Source: Methylococcaceae bacterium (GTDB lineage: Bacteria; Pseudomonadota; Gammaproteobacteria; Methylococcales; Methylomonadaceae). Taken from it: a stretch of 12,390 bases of DNA. The notes under the pieces are model-generated. The model ran no database searches. It worked only from the letters and a program-made list of their open reading frames with translations, and was not told the DNA's origin. Position 1 is the stretch's first letter; every line of letters starts with the position of its first letter. The stretch spans positions 1 to 12,390 of the forward strand of contig JAUYMX010000310.1 of the NCBI GenBank assembly GCA_030699345.1, written 5' to 3'. This document shows positions 1-6,603 of the stretch, piece by piece. A program made the position numbers and the translations under genes.

Positions 1-378
1 AAAGGTTTGGTAAAGGCTGGTAGGTAGTTCAAGCAACGTCAGCACCAAGAAAATGCTGGCAATGGCGCCGACACCTGCCAGCAAGGGCGATTCGACCCAA
101 CCAGACCAGAGGTTAAAAGACAACTGTATGCCGCCGCCTAAGGTGACTAAAAGTAATAAGACAATGCCAATAACATCATCAATCTTGCCAAGTTTGCCTT
201 TTGCCAATGTGTAGTCGGCAGCTTTTTGGTGAGCGCTTAATGAAACACGGTCTTTGAAGGCATCTGGCACAGCATCACGGTGTTTGGCAACATGGTCAGT
301 TTGTCTTTTCGACAGCCAAAATTGAATAGAATGGGAAATAATCAGGGCAATAATAAATACGATTGTAAAGGTGTTCAT
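1..378 (-). CDS. Ste24-type M48 family membrane metalloprotease, N-terminal part (runs off left edge)
   Basis: The minus strand reads open from an ATG at 376-378 to the window edge, giving 126 codons with no stop. The translation begins MNTFTIVFIIALIISHSIQF, a membrane helix. A charged loop follows with RQTDHVAKHRDAVPDAF and a run through KAADYTLAKGKLGKI (about residues 26-68). Two more hydrophobic segments occupy about residues 69-95 and 99-125. This loop-and-helix pattern is the N-terminal domain found in Ste24/CAAX prenyl protease 1-like M48 proteins. The zinc-binding HExxH motif would lie beyond the edge and is not seen. Known members are integral membrane zinc proteases. In bacteria the substrate is usually unknown, with membrane-protein quality control proposed. 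The gene diverges from orn across a 90 bp gap. No strong ribosome binding site precedes the ATG. Family assignment is fairly secure; catalytic competence cannot be judged. Confidence 0.82.
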   Translation of the reverse strand, partial: MNTFTIVFIIALIISHSIQFWLSKRQTDHVAKHRDAVPDAFKDRVSLSAHQKAADYTLAKGKLGKIDDVIGIVLLLLVTLGGGIQLSFNLWSGWVESPLLAGVGAIASIFLVLTLLELPTSLYQTF

Positions 379-468
379 AGCTTAAAAACGTTAGGGTTAT
401 GATTAGTCTTACAGTTTGCCGAATGCTACACTAAGCGCAACTTTTTTGACATAACGGAAAAATCCCAC

Positions 469-1014
469 ATGGCCTTGGACTCTCAAAATCTCATCTGGAT
501 AGATCTGGAAATGACCGGCTTAGACCCAGATGACGACCTGATTATCGAAATAGCCACGGTTATTACCGACAAAAATCTGAATGTGTTGGCGCAAGGTCCG
601 GTAATGGCTGTGCATCAGTCAGATGCAGCATTAGCAGCGATGGATGATTGGAATCAACAGCATCATGGCCAATCCGGTTTAATAGACCGGGTCAAGGCTT
701 CCACTATTAGTGCCGCAGAAGCTGAACGCTTAACTATTGAATTCCTTAAACAATGGGTGCCTGAAAACACCTCACCAATCTGTGGCAACAGCATTGGCCA
801 GGATCGCCGGTTTCTTTATCGCTATATGCCAAAGCTTGAAGCTTATTTCCATTACCGAAATATTGATGTTTCTACCTTAAAGGAACTGGCCGCCAGATGG
901 GCGCCGGAAGGTAAAGACGGTTTTAATAAAGAATCCACCCACCAGGCGCTGGACGATATTTTGGAATCTATCGAAGAACTACGATACTACCGGGAACACT
1001 TCATTAAGTTCTAA
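469..1014 (+). CDS. orn: Oligoribonuclease (DEDDh 3'-5' exoribonuclease)
   Basis: Orn degrades short RNA fragments of two to a few nucleotides, including pGpG from cyclic-di-GMP breakdown, to mononucleotides in the cytoplasm. The 181-residue protein has the full family length. It starts MALDSQNLIWIDLEMTGLDP, carrying the first acidic pair D12 and E14 (Exo I). The stretch CGNSIGQDRRF places D112 in Exo II, and the Exo III motif has H158 with D162/D163. The C-terminal YYREHFIKF ending is also typical of the family. All DEDDh residues are present, so the enzyme should be active. The start is an ATG with a weak purine-rich stretch (acggaaaa) upstream. The stop is followed after three bases by the crcB start, suggesting co-transcription. 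It is transcribed divergently from the Ste24-like protease gene. Confidence 0.97.
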   Translation: MALDSQNLIWIDLEMTGLDPDDDLIIEIATVITDKNLNVLAQGPVMAVHQSDAALAAMDDWNQQHHGQSGLIDRVKASTISAAEAERLTIEFLKQWVPENTSPICGNSIGQDRRFLYRYMPKLEAYFHYRNIDVSTLKELAARWAPEGKDGFNKESTHQALDDILESIEELRYYREHFIKF

Positions 1015-1017
1015 ACC

Positions 1018-1725
1018 ATGAATCAGATTATTGCAGTTGCACTGGGCGGGGCCTGCGGTGCTGTAGTTCGGTTTTTACTGTCATCAGGGATTTATCAATG
1101 GCTGGGCCGTGGCTTTCCTTTCGGCACCTTAGTCGTTAACGTTCTCGGCTCATTTTTGATTGGCTTGTTAACCGAATCACTTATATTGCAACGTGTCGCG
1201 CTCACCCTGGATTACCGAGCGGCTATTTTAGTTGGATTTATCGGCGCGTTTACCACCTTCTCGACCTTTTCGCTGGAAACCTTTTATTTAATCGAACAAG
1301 GTAATTTAACCCGGGCCGGGATGAATATTCTGGTCAGCGTCAGCGTTTGTTTGCTGGCCGTTTGGCTGGGATTATTATGCGGTCGAGCTTTGTTTTATTA
1401 TGGAGGTGGCTTGATCACCTGGGGCGGCGGCAGCATTCCTTATGCGCTGATGGTTATCAATTTAATCGGCGCTTTGTTGATTGGATTGGTTAGTGCGGTC
1501 TTGCTGCAAAAGATAGAGTTGTCGATGGAATATCGCGTGATCATTTTAGTGATCATGATTGGCGCTTATTTAACCCTCTCCGGGTTGTACTTGATTTTGT
1601 ATTTGCTGGAGCATGGCGTTTCAGTCGAAACAAATGTTAAGCAGATGTTAAGTATTTTTATTGGTAATGGATTAGCCAGCATTTTTGTTATTTGGTTAGG
1701 TCTGCTGCTTGGTAAACAGACTTAG
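1018..1725 (+). CDS. crcB: Fused (tandem) CrcB/Fluc-type fluoride channel with degenerate second half
   Basis: CrcB/Fluc proteins export fluoride across the inner membrane and are usually about 125 residues with four helices, working as antiparallel dimers. This protein has 235 residues. The first half (about 1-127) is a complete Fluc domain, with GGACGAVVRF near the start, N41 in the VNVLG stretch, and the F-box GAFTTFSTFS at 76-85 (phenylalanines F81 and F84). The second half (about 139-233) repeats helices 2, 3 and 4: VINLIG with N148 matches VNVLG, EYRVIILVIMIGAY matches DYRAAILVGFIGAF, and VIWLGLLLG matches VWLGLLCG. It has no helix 1 and has leucines (L187, L190) where the F-box phenylalanines belong. 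Seven helices result, which would turn the second half over relative to the first. The gene starts three bases after orn and precedes serS by 61 bp. Membership of the family is secure; fluoride transport by this fused form is inferred. Confidence 0.88.
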   Translation: MNQIIAVALGGACGAVVRFLLSSGIYQWLGRGFPFGTLVVNVLGSFLIGLLTESLILQRVALTLDYRAAILVGFIGAFTTFSTFSLETFYLIEQGNLTRAGMNILVSVSVCLLAVWLGLLCGRALFYYGGGLITWGGGSIPYALMVINLIGALLIGLVSAVLLQKIELSMEYRVIILVIMIGAYLTLSGLYLILYLLEHGVSVETNVKQMLSIFIGNGLASIFVIWLGLLLGKQT

Positions 1726-1786
1726 CTTTTTCCCTTCTTTAATACATTTTCCCGCTTTGGGCCACAAACAAAGGTAACCCGCTGTC

Positions 1787-3058
1787 ATGTTAGATCCTCG
1801 TTTATTTAGAACTGAACTCGATTTTGTCACCAGCCAATTGCAAAAGCGTTCATTTGCTTTTAATCCGGAAAGCTATTCCGAACTGGAAAATAGAAGAAAA
1901 GACGTCCAGGTTAAAACCCAAGAGCTACAAAACGAGCGGAACAGCCGTTCCAAAGCGATCGGCCAAGCCAAAGCCAAAGGTGAAGACGTGCAGGCCTTGC
2001 TGGATCAGGTGCAGCATTTGGGCGATGAGCTTAAAGCGGCCGAAGCTGAATTGGCCGGTATTCAGGATGAAATGACAACTTTAATGGAAGGCATTCCTAA
2101 TATCCTGGATGAAAGCGTCCCAAACGGTAAAAGTGAAGACGATAATCTTGAAATCAGCCGCTGGGGCGAAATACCGGTGTTTGATTTTGAAGTCAAAGAT
2201 CATGTCGACCTGGGCTTAAAAAGAGGTTTGGATTTTGAGCTGGGCGCAAAAATTGCCAGCGCGCGTTTTGTAGTGTTAACCGGACCGTTGGCGCGGCTGC
2301 AACGGGCGCTGATTCAATTCATGCTCGACACCCACACTGCCGAACATGGTTACAGCGAAGCCTATGTACCGTATTTGGTGAATGCCGATAGCCTGCGCGG
2401 TACCGGCCAGTTGCCGAAATTCGAGGCTGACTTGTTCAAAGCCAGCGATGATCCCGGCTTGTATTTGATTCCGACAGCCGAAGTGCCGGTCACCAACATC
2501 GTCAGGGATGTGATTCTTGATGCCAAACAACTGCCGCTCAAACTGGTTTGCCACAGCCCTTGTTTTAGAAGTGAAGCTGGCGCTTATGGCCGTGACGTGC
2601 GCGGTATGATCCGCCAGCATCAATTTGAAAAAGTGGAGCTGGTACAAATCGTCAAAGCCGAAGACTCAGCGCAAGCGCATGAAGAATTGACCGGGCAGGC
2701 AGAAACTATCCTGAAAAAATTAAAATTGCCGTATCGCAAAATGTTGTTATGCGCAGGCGATACCGGATTTTCATCAACAAAAACTTACGACTTGGAAGTC
2801 TGGTTACCAGGGCAGGGCACTTACCGGGAAATATCTTCATGCAGTAACTTCAAAGACTTCCAGGCCCGCCGTTTGCAAGCTCGCTGGCGCAATCCGGAAA
2901 CCGGCAAACCCGAGTTGGTACACACGCTTAATGGTTCAGGTCTGGCGGCAGGCAGAACCTTAATCGCGGTGATGGAAAATTACCAAGATGCCGAGGGTCG
3001 CATCCATGTGCCGGAGGTGTTGCTGCCTTACATGGGTGGGCTGACGGTTATTGAATAG
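1787..3058 (+). CDS. serS: Seryl-tRNA synthetase (class II)
   Basis: SerS charges tRNA-Ser (and tRNA-Sec where present) with serine in the cytoplasm, using ATP. The 423-residue product matches the usual bacterial length. Residues about 28-100 are rich in charged residues with heptad-like leucines and form the long antiparallel coiled-coil arm that reads the tRNA-Ser variable loop. The class II catalytic core follows: TAE at 230-232 for serine binding, motif 2 beginning FRSEAGAYGRD at 260-270, and motif 3 containing GLAAGRTLIAVMENYQ at 385-400. A purine-rich site (aaaggta, about 1769-1775) lies about 11 bases before the ATG. The crcB-serS order recurs in gammaproteobacteria. No frameshift or truncation is seen, and the protein ends with the expected PYMGGLTVIE-type tail. 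No clear intrinsic terminator was found after it; repeat sequence starts about 80 bp downstream. Confidence 0.98.
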   Translation: MLDPRLFRTELDFVTSQLQKRSFAFNPESYSELENRRKDVQVKTQELQNERNSRSKAIGQAKAKGEDVQALLDQVQHLGDELKAAEAELAGIQDEMTTLMEGIPNILDESVPNGKSEDDNLEISRWGEIPVFDFEVKDHVDLGLKRGLDFELGAKIASARFVVLTGPLARLQRALIQFMLDTHTAEHGYSEAYVPYLVNADSLRGTGQLPKFEADLFKASDDPGLYLIPTAEVPVTNIVRDVILDAKQLPLKLVCHSPCFRSEAGAYGRDVRGMIRQHQFEKVELVQIVKAEDSAQAHEELTGQAETILKKLKLPYRKMLLCAGDTGFSSTKTYDLEVWLPGQGTYREISSCSNFKDFQARRLQARWRNPETGKPELVHTLNGSGLAAGRTLIAVMENYQDAEGRIHVPEVLLPYMGGLTVIE

Positions 3059-3141
3059 AATTAATGAATGACACGAGCAATTATGTTGTCCCGGTAACGC
3101 ATATGCGTAAATAGACTTTTATCAGTCAATTTATATCGGAT

Positions 3142-3173
3142 GTAGGATGGGTAGAGCGTTAGCGAAACCCATC
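3142..3173. repeat. Short palindromic dispersed-type repeat (GTAGGATGGGTAGAGCG family)
   Basis: The stretch GTAGGATGGGTAGAGCG is followed by a second half ending AACCCATC. GATGGGT (3146-3152) pairs with ACCCATC (3167-3173) to form a 7 bp stem. The string lines up with the start of the next repeat at 3242 (shared pattern GTAGG-TGG-TA-AGCG-TAGCG), so the two look like relatives. It resembles intergenic repeats scattered through proteobacterial genomes. Copy number cannot be judged from one window. Confidence 0.6.
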
Positions 3174-3204
3174 ATGCCGGGGGGGCAAATTTAAGCTAAC
3201 GATT

Positions 3205-3354
3205 TTTGTAACTATTCAGTCTTTTGATCGAGCCGTCATGCGTAGGCTGGATAAGCGCTAGCGCATCCGGCAAATGCGGTGGATGCGCGTTGCTTATCCA
3301 CCCTACACAATAAACGCATAGCCTCACTCAGATTAATGACTGAATAGTTACAAA
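3205..3354. repeat. 150 bp MITE-like element with perfect 17 bp terminal inverted repeats
   Basis: TTTGTAACTATTCAGTC at 3205-3221 is the exact reverse complement of GACTGAATAGTTACAAA at 3338-3354. Between them sits a second, imperfect inverted repeat: TAGGCTGGATAAGCGCTAG..GCATCC (3243-3268) against GGATGCGCGTTGCTTATCCACCCTA (3281-3305), able to form a long hairpin. No reading frame of note lies inside, and no target-site duplication is evident at either edge. The nested structure is like a small non-autonomous mobile element or a REP-type palindromic unit. Mobility is inferred from form only. Confidence 0.62.
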
Positions 3355-3417
3355 TAAATAATGGTCCTCCTTATGAAAGTTAAGTGACGAAAAAACTGAG
3401 CAGCGGCACGGTGCGAG

Positions 3418-3744
3418 CTAATTTTTTATTGCCCGAATCGTGACGGAAAATACGTCAGTAGCTGAGGACTCGCCCTCCCATTCCCGCCCCCGCTTCAACA
3501 ATAAAGTGGACTTGCCAAGTTTATTGACCATAAACCCAAACGTCCGTACTCCCGCTCCGCCGACAATATCCGGCGACGCAGATGAAAATTCGGTGCTGTT
3601 TAAATGCAGCACATCATCGTCGGTTTTATTAATCCAACCGTAACCCGTCGTTGGCGATTCCTCGAGCCGCACGATTATGCTGGTGCTGACTGGGGCTTCA
3701 ATCGATCTGCCATTGTCTTGGTTAGTAAGAATGGTTTCGGCCAT
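3418..3744 (-). CDS. Chagasin-family (I42) cysteine protease inhibitor-like protein
   Basis: Chagasin-type inhibitors are small all-beta proteins that plug papain-family cysteine proteases with three loops. All three are recognisable here. SPTTGYGW (about residues 30-37 from the chosen start) matches the family NPTTGYxW loop. GGAGVRTFGF (62-71) is the second loop region. RGREWEG (85-91) stands at the third loop, where many members have RPW. The product from this ATG is 108 residues, normal for the family, with no signal peptide visible, so it would stay in the cytoplasm unless exported otherwise. The ATG at 3742-3744 is chosen because AGGA lies six bases upstream; a GTG at 3790-3792 would add 16 residues without a comparable site. 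The region just upstream is remnant glycosidase coding sequence on the other strand, so the native promoter may have been lost or replaced. Target protease unknown. Confidence 0.78.
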   Translation of the reverse strand: MAETILTNQDNGRSIEAPVSTSIIVRLEESPTTGYGWINKTDDDVLHLNSTEFSSASPDIVGGAGVRTFGFMVNKLGKSTLLLKRGREWEGESSATDVFSVTIRAIKN

Positions 3745-3750
3745 AGGTTT

Positions 3751-3754
3751 TCCT
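3751..3754 (-). promoter_or_regulatory. Ribosome binding site deciding the inhibitor start
   Basis: The minus strand reads GCAGGAAAACCTATGG, with AGGA six bases before the ATG at 3742-3744. It favours the 108-residue product over the longer GTG-initiated one. Confidence 0.55.
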
Positions 3755-3769
3755 GCTGCGATAGCGTTA

Positions 3770-5147
3770 TTACCGATGTGCAGGTTTATCACTACTGGTT
3801 TGAAGTATCTGACAGCAGCCCGAAGCGTGACGGAAGCCGGATTGCCTTTACTGATCCCACCGCCTTTACCGTGGATTGGCGGTTGCTGGCGCCATTACGC
3901 CCGACGTTGCCCATTTCGGATGATCAAGATCCGGCCGCGGTAATCAAATATCAAAACGGTCAACTTGTACCCTGCGATCCCGGAGGCGAGACGGTTGAAC
4001 CGGCGCTGGCAATTGCACAGGCTAAGGCGGCGGCGAATAACCGGATAGTTATTTACGAACTGCCCACGTCATGGGCCAGAACGAATATTCACCATGATCC
4101 TGAAATCGGTGTCGGCAGTTTTCGTGACGTTATGGCACTTGTCGATGAAACTACCGACGCGGCAAACTTTGCCGGTATTCCTGCCTTGCAGCAGGGCCAG
4201 AGTCATCTCTTGGCACTCGGCATCAATGCCCTTGAATTATTGCCGCTCGCGGATGGTTTTGTGGATCGCGAGTGGGGTTATGCGACCAGCAACTATTTTG
4301 CCCCTGATCATGATTTAGGTTTTCCAAAAGGGAATTCCTCCCCCACGCCCAATACCGACCTCGTCAATCTGGTGAATCTCTGTCACGACCGCGGTATTCG
4401 CTTCATCATCGATGTAGTGATGGCTTTTGGCGCTCGGCGCTGCTGGGGCAAAACAGTGAGAAAGAACCCAGTTTTGAGTGGACAATACGTAAGCTGATCG
4501 ATTGCCGGAATCTTGGTTTTAAAGATGGCGCAGAGGTAGTGAATTATGTCGGCACTCATGATGTGGAGGGATTTCGCAACGAGCGGCTGTTCAATTTCCT
4601 GCAAAATAACGGCATCGTTTTTACCGAGGAGCGCATCAAGCTGGCGTTTGTTTGTTTAATGACCGCCGTCGGCATCCCTATGATTTTGGCGGGGGGTGAG
4701 TTTGCCGATCAGCACGACCTGAGCGTCAGCCACCTCTCAAAACAGCGAGATGCCGTGAACTATGAGCGGCTCAATGAGCCTTTTCGTCGGCGGATCTTTG
4801 ACTATGTCGCCCGCCTGGTAAAATTCCGTACCCAGTACGACGCGCTGGCGGTGAATGACACTGAGTTCATTCATATCGATTTCAATAATGCTAAACGGGT
4901 GCTCTGTTGGCGACGCGGTCAGCCGGGGAGTGATCGGCAGGTGGTGGTTGTCGCTAATTTTTCTGACTTTGTCACGACCAATGCACTCGACGGAAAGGCG
5001 GAATATCGCGTCCCTAATTGGCCTGCGACACCCCAGGGCAAGAAGTGGCGGGAAATAACCCAAGAACGCGATGTTCCATCAGATTGGCTGGCACGTGAGC
5101 CGATCTTCCCTTGGGAAGCAAAAGTGTATGCGCTTATTGACGCCTAG
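3770..5147 (+). pseudogene. GH13 alpha-amylase-family glycosidase, 5'-truncated with internal frameshifting deletion
   Basis: Two neighbouring frames encode pieces of one GH13 protein. Piece A (about 3770-4437) reads from VYHYWFEVSD through INALELLPLADGFVDREWGY to RFIIDVVMAF, which is GH13 conserved region I. It then runs out of frame to a TGA at 4495-4497. Piece B, in another frame, reads from about 4431 (RSALLGQN, then SFEWTIRKLID) through region IV (NYVGTHDVEGFRN), AVGIPMILAGGEFADQHDL and a beta-rich C-terminal domain, to the TAG at 5145. Regions II and III, which carry the nucleophile Asp and acid/base Glu, are absent: only about 43 codons separate regions I and IV, far fewer than normal. 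The N-terminus before VYHYW is also missing and is replaced by the inhibitor gene on the other strand. Intact relatives act on alpha-glucans such as glycogen or maltodextrin; this copy cannot be catalytic. I infer a decayed gene broken by two deletions or rearrangements. Confidence 0.87.
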
Positions 5148-5278
5148 GTTTTTTCAACAAGGTTTGGATAGGTATCGGCCCTGAAAATCCCCAAAAATTT
5201 GACCAGCCTTGCCGGATATATCGCATCATTCCTGAACTGCCCATTTCTGCGCTATTATTCACCGGGAATTAATTAAAA

Positions 5279-5285
5279 AAGGTGG
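5279..5285 (+). promoter_or_regulatory. Ribosome binding site selecting the GTG start of the GT2 gene
   Basis: AAGGTGG lies four bases before the GTG at 5290. The ATG that overlaps it (5288-5290) is followed at once by TGA and cannot be the start, so the GTG is preferred. Confidence 0.6.
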
Positions 5286-5289
5286 ATAT

Positions 5290-6246
5290 GTGAGCAAGCT
5301 GAAAATTAGCGCAGTTATTCCTGCTTATAACAGCGGTGAGTACATTGCGGAGGCAATCAACAGCATCCTAAGTCAGACCCATCCGGTTGATGAAATTATT
5401 GTGATTGACGATGGCTCGACTGATAACACAGAAGCCGTCATTCGCGGTCTCTACGCTGATATTGTTTATTTTAAACAGGTTAATCAAGGGCCTTCGGCGG
5501 CCAGAAACCAGGGCATCAAACTCGCCAAAGGCGACTGGATTGCTTTTCTTGATGCCGACGATCAATGGGTTCCGGATAAAATAGCCCGGCAGTTGGCTAA
5601 TCTTGAACGTTACCCGGAGCTGCGTTTGCTTACGGCGGATATGAGGGAAATAGATAAGCAAGGCGTGCTTTTGACGGATTCGGCTTTAGCCAAACATAAA
5701 TTGTTGGATGAGTTCCAGCAATTAGCCGGTGCGCCACTGCCTAATGCAGCTGCTGCTTTATTGCGTAAAAATTTCATCCCGCCAAGTACGGTGTTGGTAT
5801 GGCGCGAAGCATTGTTAGATGCCGGACTTTTTAATGAAAGCATTCGTTTTGGTGAGGACTTGGAGTTGTGGGTTAAGATCGCGGCTAAGTATCCAATCAA
5901 TTGCCTACCTGAAATACTCATTTTACGTCGTCTACATGGCAATAATGCGACGCAGAATATTCTGGGAATGTTGGAAGATTTAGTGAAAGTGATGCGATCA
6001 CTTAAAAACACCATCCCAAATGAATTGGCTAATCAACATTGCAATCCCGATAGGTTGATTGCTGATAGCCTAGCTGATCTTGGCTATTGGCATTTCAGTC
6101 AAGCAAACTATCAAAAAGCAAGGGCAGCATTCCGGGAAAGTGTAAAAGCAAAGATTAGCGGACGGGCATTGCTCTATTTAATCGCCTCTTGGTTGCCAGC
6201 GTCTGTTATTTCCGGGATCAAAGCGATCAAAAATTCATCATCTTAA
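5290..6246 (+). CDS. Family 2 glycosyltransferase (GT-A fold) with TPR-like tail
   Basis: The enzyme should transfer a sugar from a nucleotide-sugar donor to a lipid-linked or saccharide acceptor at the cytoplasmic face of the membrane. The 318-residue protein opens with KISAVIPAYNSGEYIAEAI, then IDDGSTD (39-45), SAARNQGI (69-76), and the metal-binding DADD motif at 88-91. GEDLELW (188-194) supplies the acidic residues expected near the catalytic base in GT2 enzymes. After about residue 220 the GT-A domain ends. A helical tail follows, with ADLGYWHFSQANYQKARAAF (262-281) resembling a single TPR-like hairpin, which some EPS-type GT2 proteins carry. No membrane helices are evident. It starts at a GTG with a good ribosome binding site and stands apart from the preceding pseudogene (142 bp gap). 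Downstream glycosyltransferase and ligase-like genes suggest a surface-polysaccharide role. Sugar specificity cannot be told. Confidence 0.9.
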   Translation: MSKLKISAVIPAYNSGEYIAEAINSILSQTHPVDEIIVIDDGSTDNTEAVIRGLYADIVYFKQVNQGPSAARNQGIKLAKGDWIAFLDADDQWVPDKIARQLANLERYPELRLLTADMREIDKQGVLLTDSALAKHKLLDEFQQLAGAPLPNAAAALLRKNFIPPSTVLVWREALLDAGLFNESIRFGEDLELWVKIAAKYPINCLPEILILRRLHGNNATQNILGMLEDLVKVMRSLKNTIPNELANQHCNPDRLIADSLADLGYWHFSQANYQKARAAFRESVKAKISGRALLYLIASWLPASVISGIKAIKNSSS

Positions 6247-6302
6247 TAATTGATGTTACGCATAGCGTCACCAAAAATCCCGTATACCGCGCCGAGCACT
6301 GA

Positions 6303-6396
6303 CGTTGTCCTCGGGAATAGCCCGAAGGGGCACGGCAAGGATGCCGTGCGTTGACAATGGGGCAGGAGCCCCATTTGGCAACCCCCGAGGACAACG
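6303..6396. repeat. Multi-hairpin palindromic repeat with two identical AGGA loops
   Basis: CGTTGTCCTCGGG (6303-6315) pairs exactly with CCCGAGGACAACG (6384-6396). Inside that 13 bp outer stem sit two perfect 8 bp hairpins: GCACGGCA-AGGA-TGCCGTGC (6330-6349) and AATGGGGC-AGGA-GCCCCATT (6356-6375). Both have the same AGGA tetraloop. A short hairpin TCGGG-AATAG-CCCGA (6311-6325) overlaps one arm of the outer stem and would compete with it. The unit lies just after the GT2 gene. It could act as an RNA structure, as a terminator-like block or 3' mRNA protection, or be a dispersed repeat. No coding content is credible. Confidence 0.7.
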
Positions 6397-6440
6397 GCAG
6401 CGCGCAGGAAATAAGCGGTGTCCGGGCGGCTTTTTCTTTG

Positions 6441-6474
6441 GATACTTTCTTTTGGCCGCGCAAAAGAAAGTATC
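6441..6474. repeat. Perfect 14 bp inverted repeat hairpin (GATACTTTCTTTTG)
   Basis: GATACTTTCTTTTG (6441-6454) and CAAAAGAAAGTATC (6461-6474) are exact reverse complements around a six-base GCCGCG loop. Two lesser stems follow: TCGGGT/ACCCGA (6481-6498) and GTCGC/GCGAC (6511-6522). The CTTTTGGCC..AAAAGAAAGTA string is a type of dispersed intergenic repeat I recognise from several proteobacteria. It lacks a T-tract after the stem, so it is not a standard intrinsic terminator. Confidence 0.65.
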
Positions 6475-6603
6475 ACGCCTTCGGGTGCGGAAACCCGATT
6501 AGAAAAAAACGTCGCTTGCGACACAAGAATTGTTTAAATCAAAACTGCCTAACATCAGTTAATAAATCCGCATTATCAACCTTCAACTCAACGGGTGCTT
6601 TGA

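Larger units (their letters stand above)
3059..3417. other. Intergenic region between serS and the chagasin-like gene, repeat-filled
   Basis: This 359 bp stretch between two gene 3' ends (serS rightward, inhibitor gene leftward) holds no supportable coding sequence. About half of it is the two repeat units described at 3142-3173 and 3205-3354. No clear T-tailed intrinsic terminator was found for either flanking gene. The hairpin at 3243-3305 could still slow polymerase coming from both sides. Confidence 0.6.
6247..6603. other. Intergenic gap between the two glycosyltransferase genes, composed of palindromic repeats
   Basis: The 357 bp between the GT2 stop and the GT4 start contain the two palindromic units at 6303-6396 and 6441-6474 and an AT-rich tail (about 6523-6600). 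Short reading frames exist on both strands here, but they translate the palindromes and show no family signature. The AT-rich tail may hold a promoter for the GT4 gene; no convincing -35/-10 pair was found. Confidence 0.55.

Noticed and set aside
1000..1018. A fluoride riboswitch before crcB
   Set aside because: crcB starts three bases after the orn stop, so there is no untranslated leader, and no such fold is visible in the end of orn.
2276..2647. Open frame on the minus strand inside serS
   Set aside because: It lies wholly antisense to a strongly conserved essential gene and its translation shows no family feature.
3195..3365. Target-site duplication flanking the 150 bp inverted-repeat element
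   Set aside because: The bases next to the outer repeats on the two sides do not match beyond one or two positions.
3604..3769. Upstream extension of the first glycosidase piece to 3604
   Set aside because: This part is antisense to the inhibitor gene and does not resemble GH13 sequence. The match begins only near VYHYWFEV at about 3775.
3770..5147. A working alpha-glucan enzyme or two separate functional genes
   Set aside because: The catalytic nucleophile and acid/base regions are absent and the two parts are in different frames; no new start with a good ribosome binding site makes a sensible second protein.
5148..5289. Sigma-70 promoter upstream of the GT2 gene (TTGACC at 5199)
   Set aside because: No -10 box at 16-18 bp spacing; the best candidates sit 12 or 19 bp away with poor matches.
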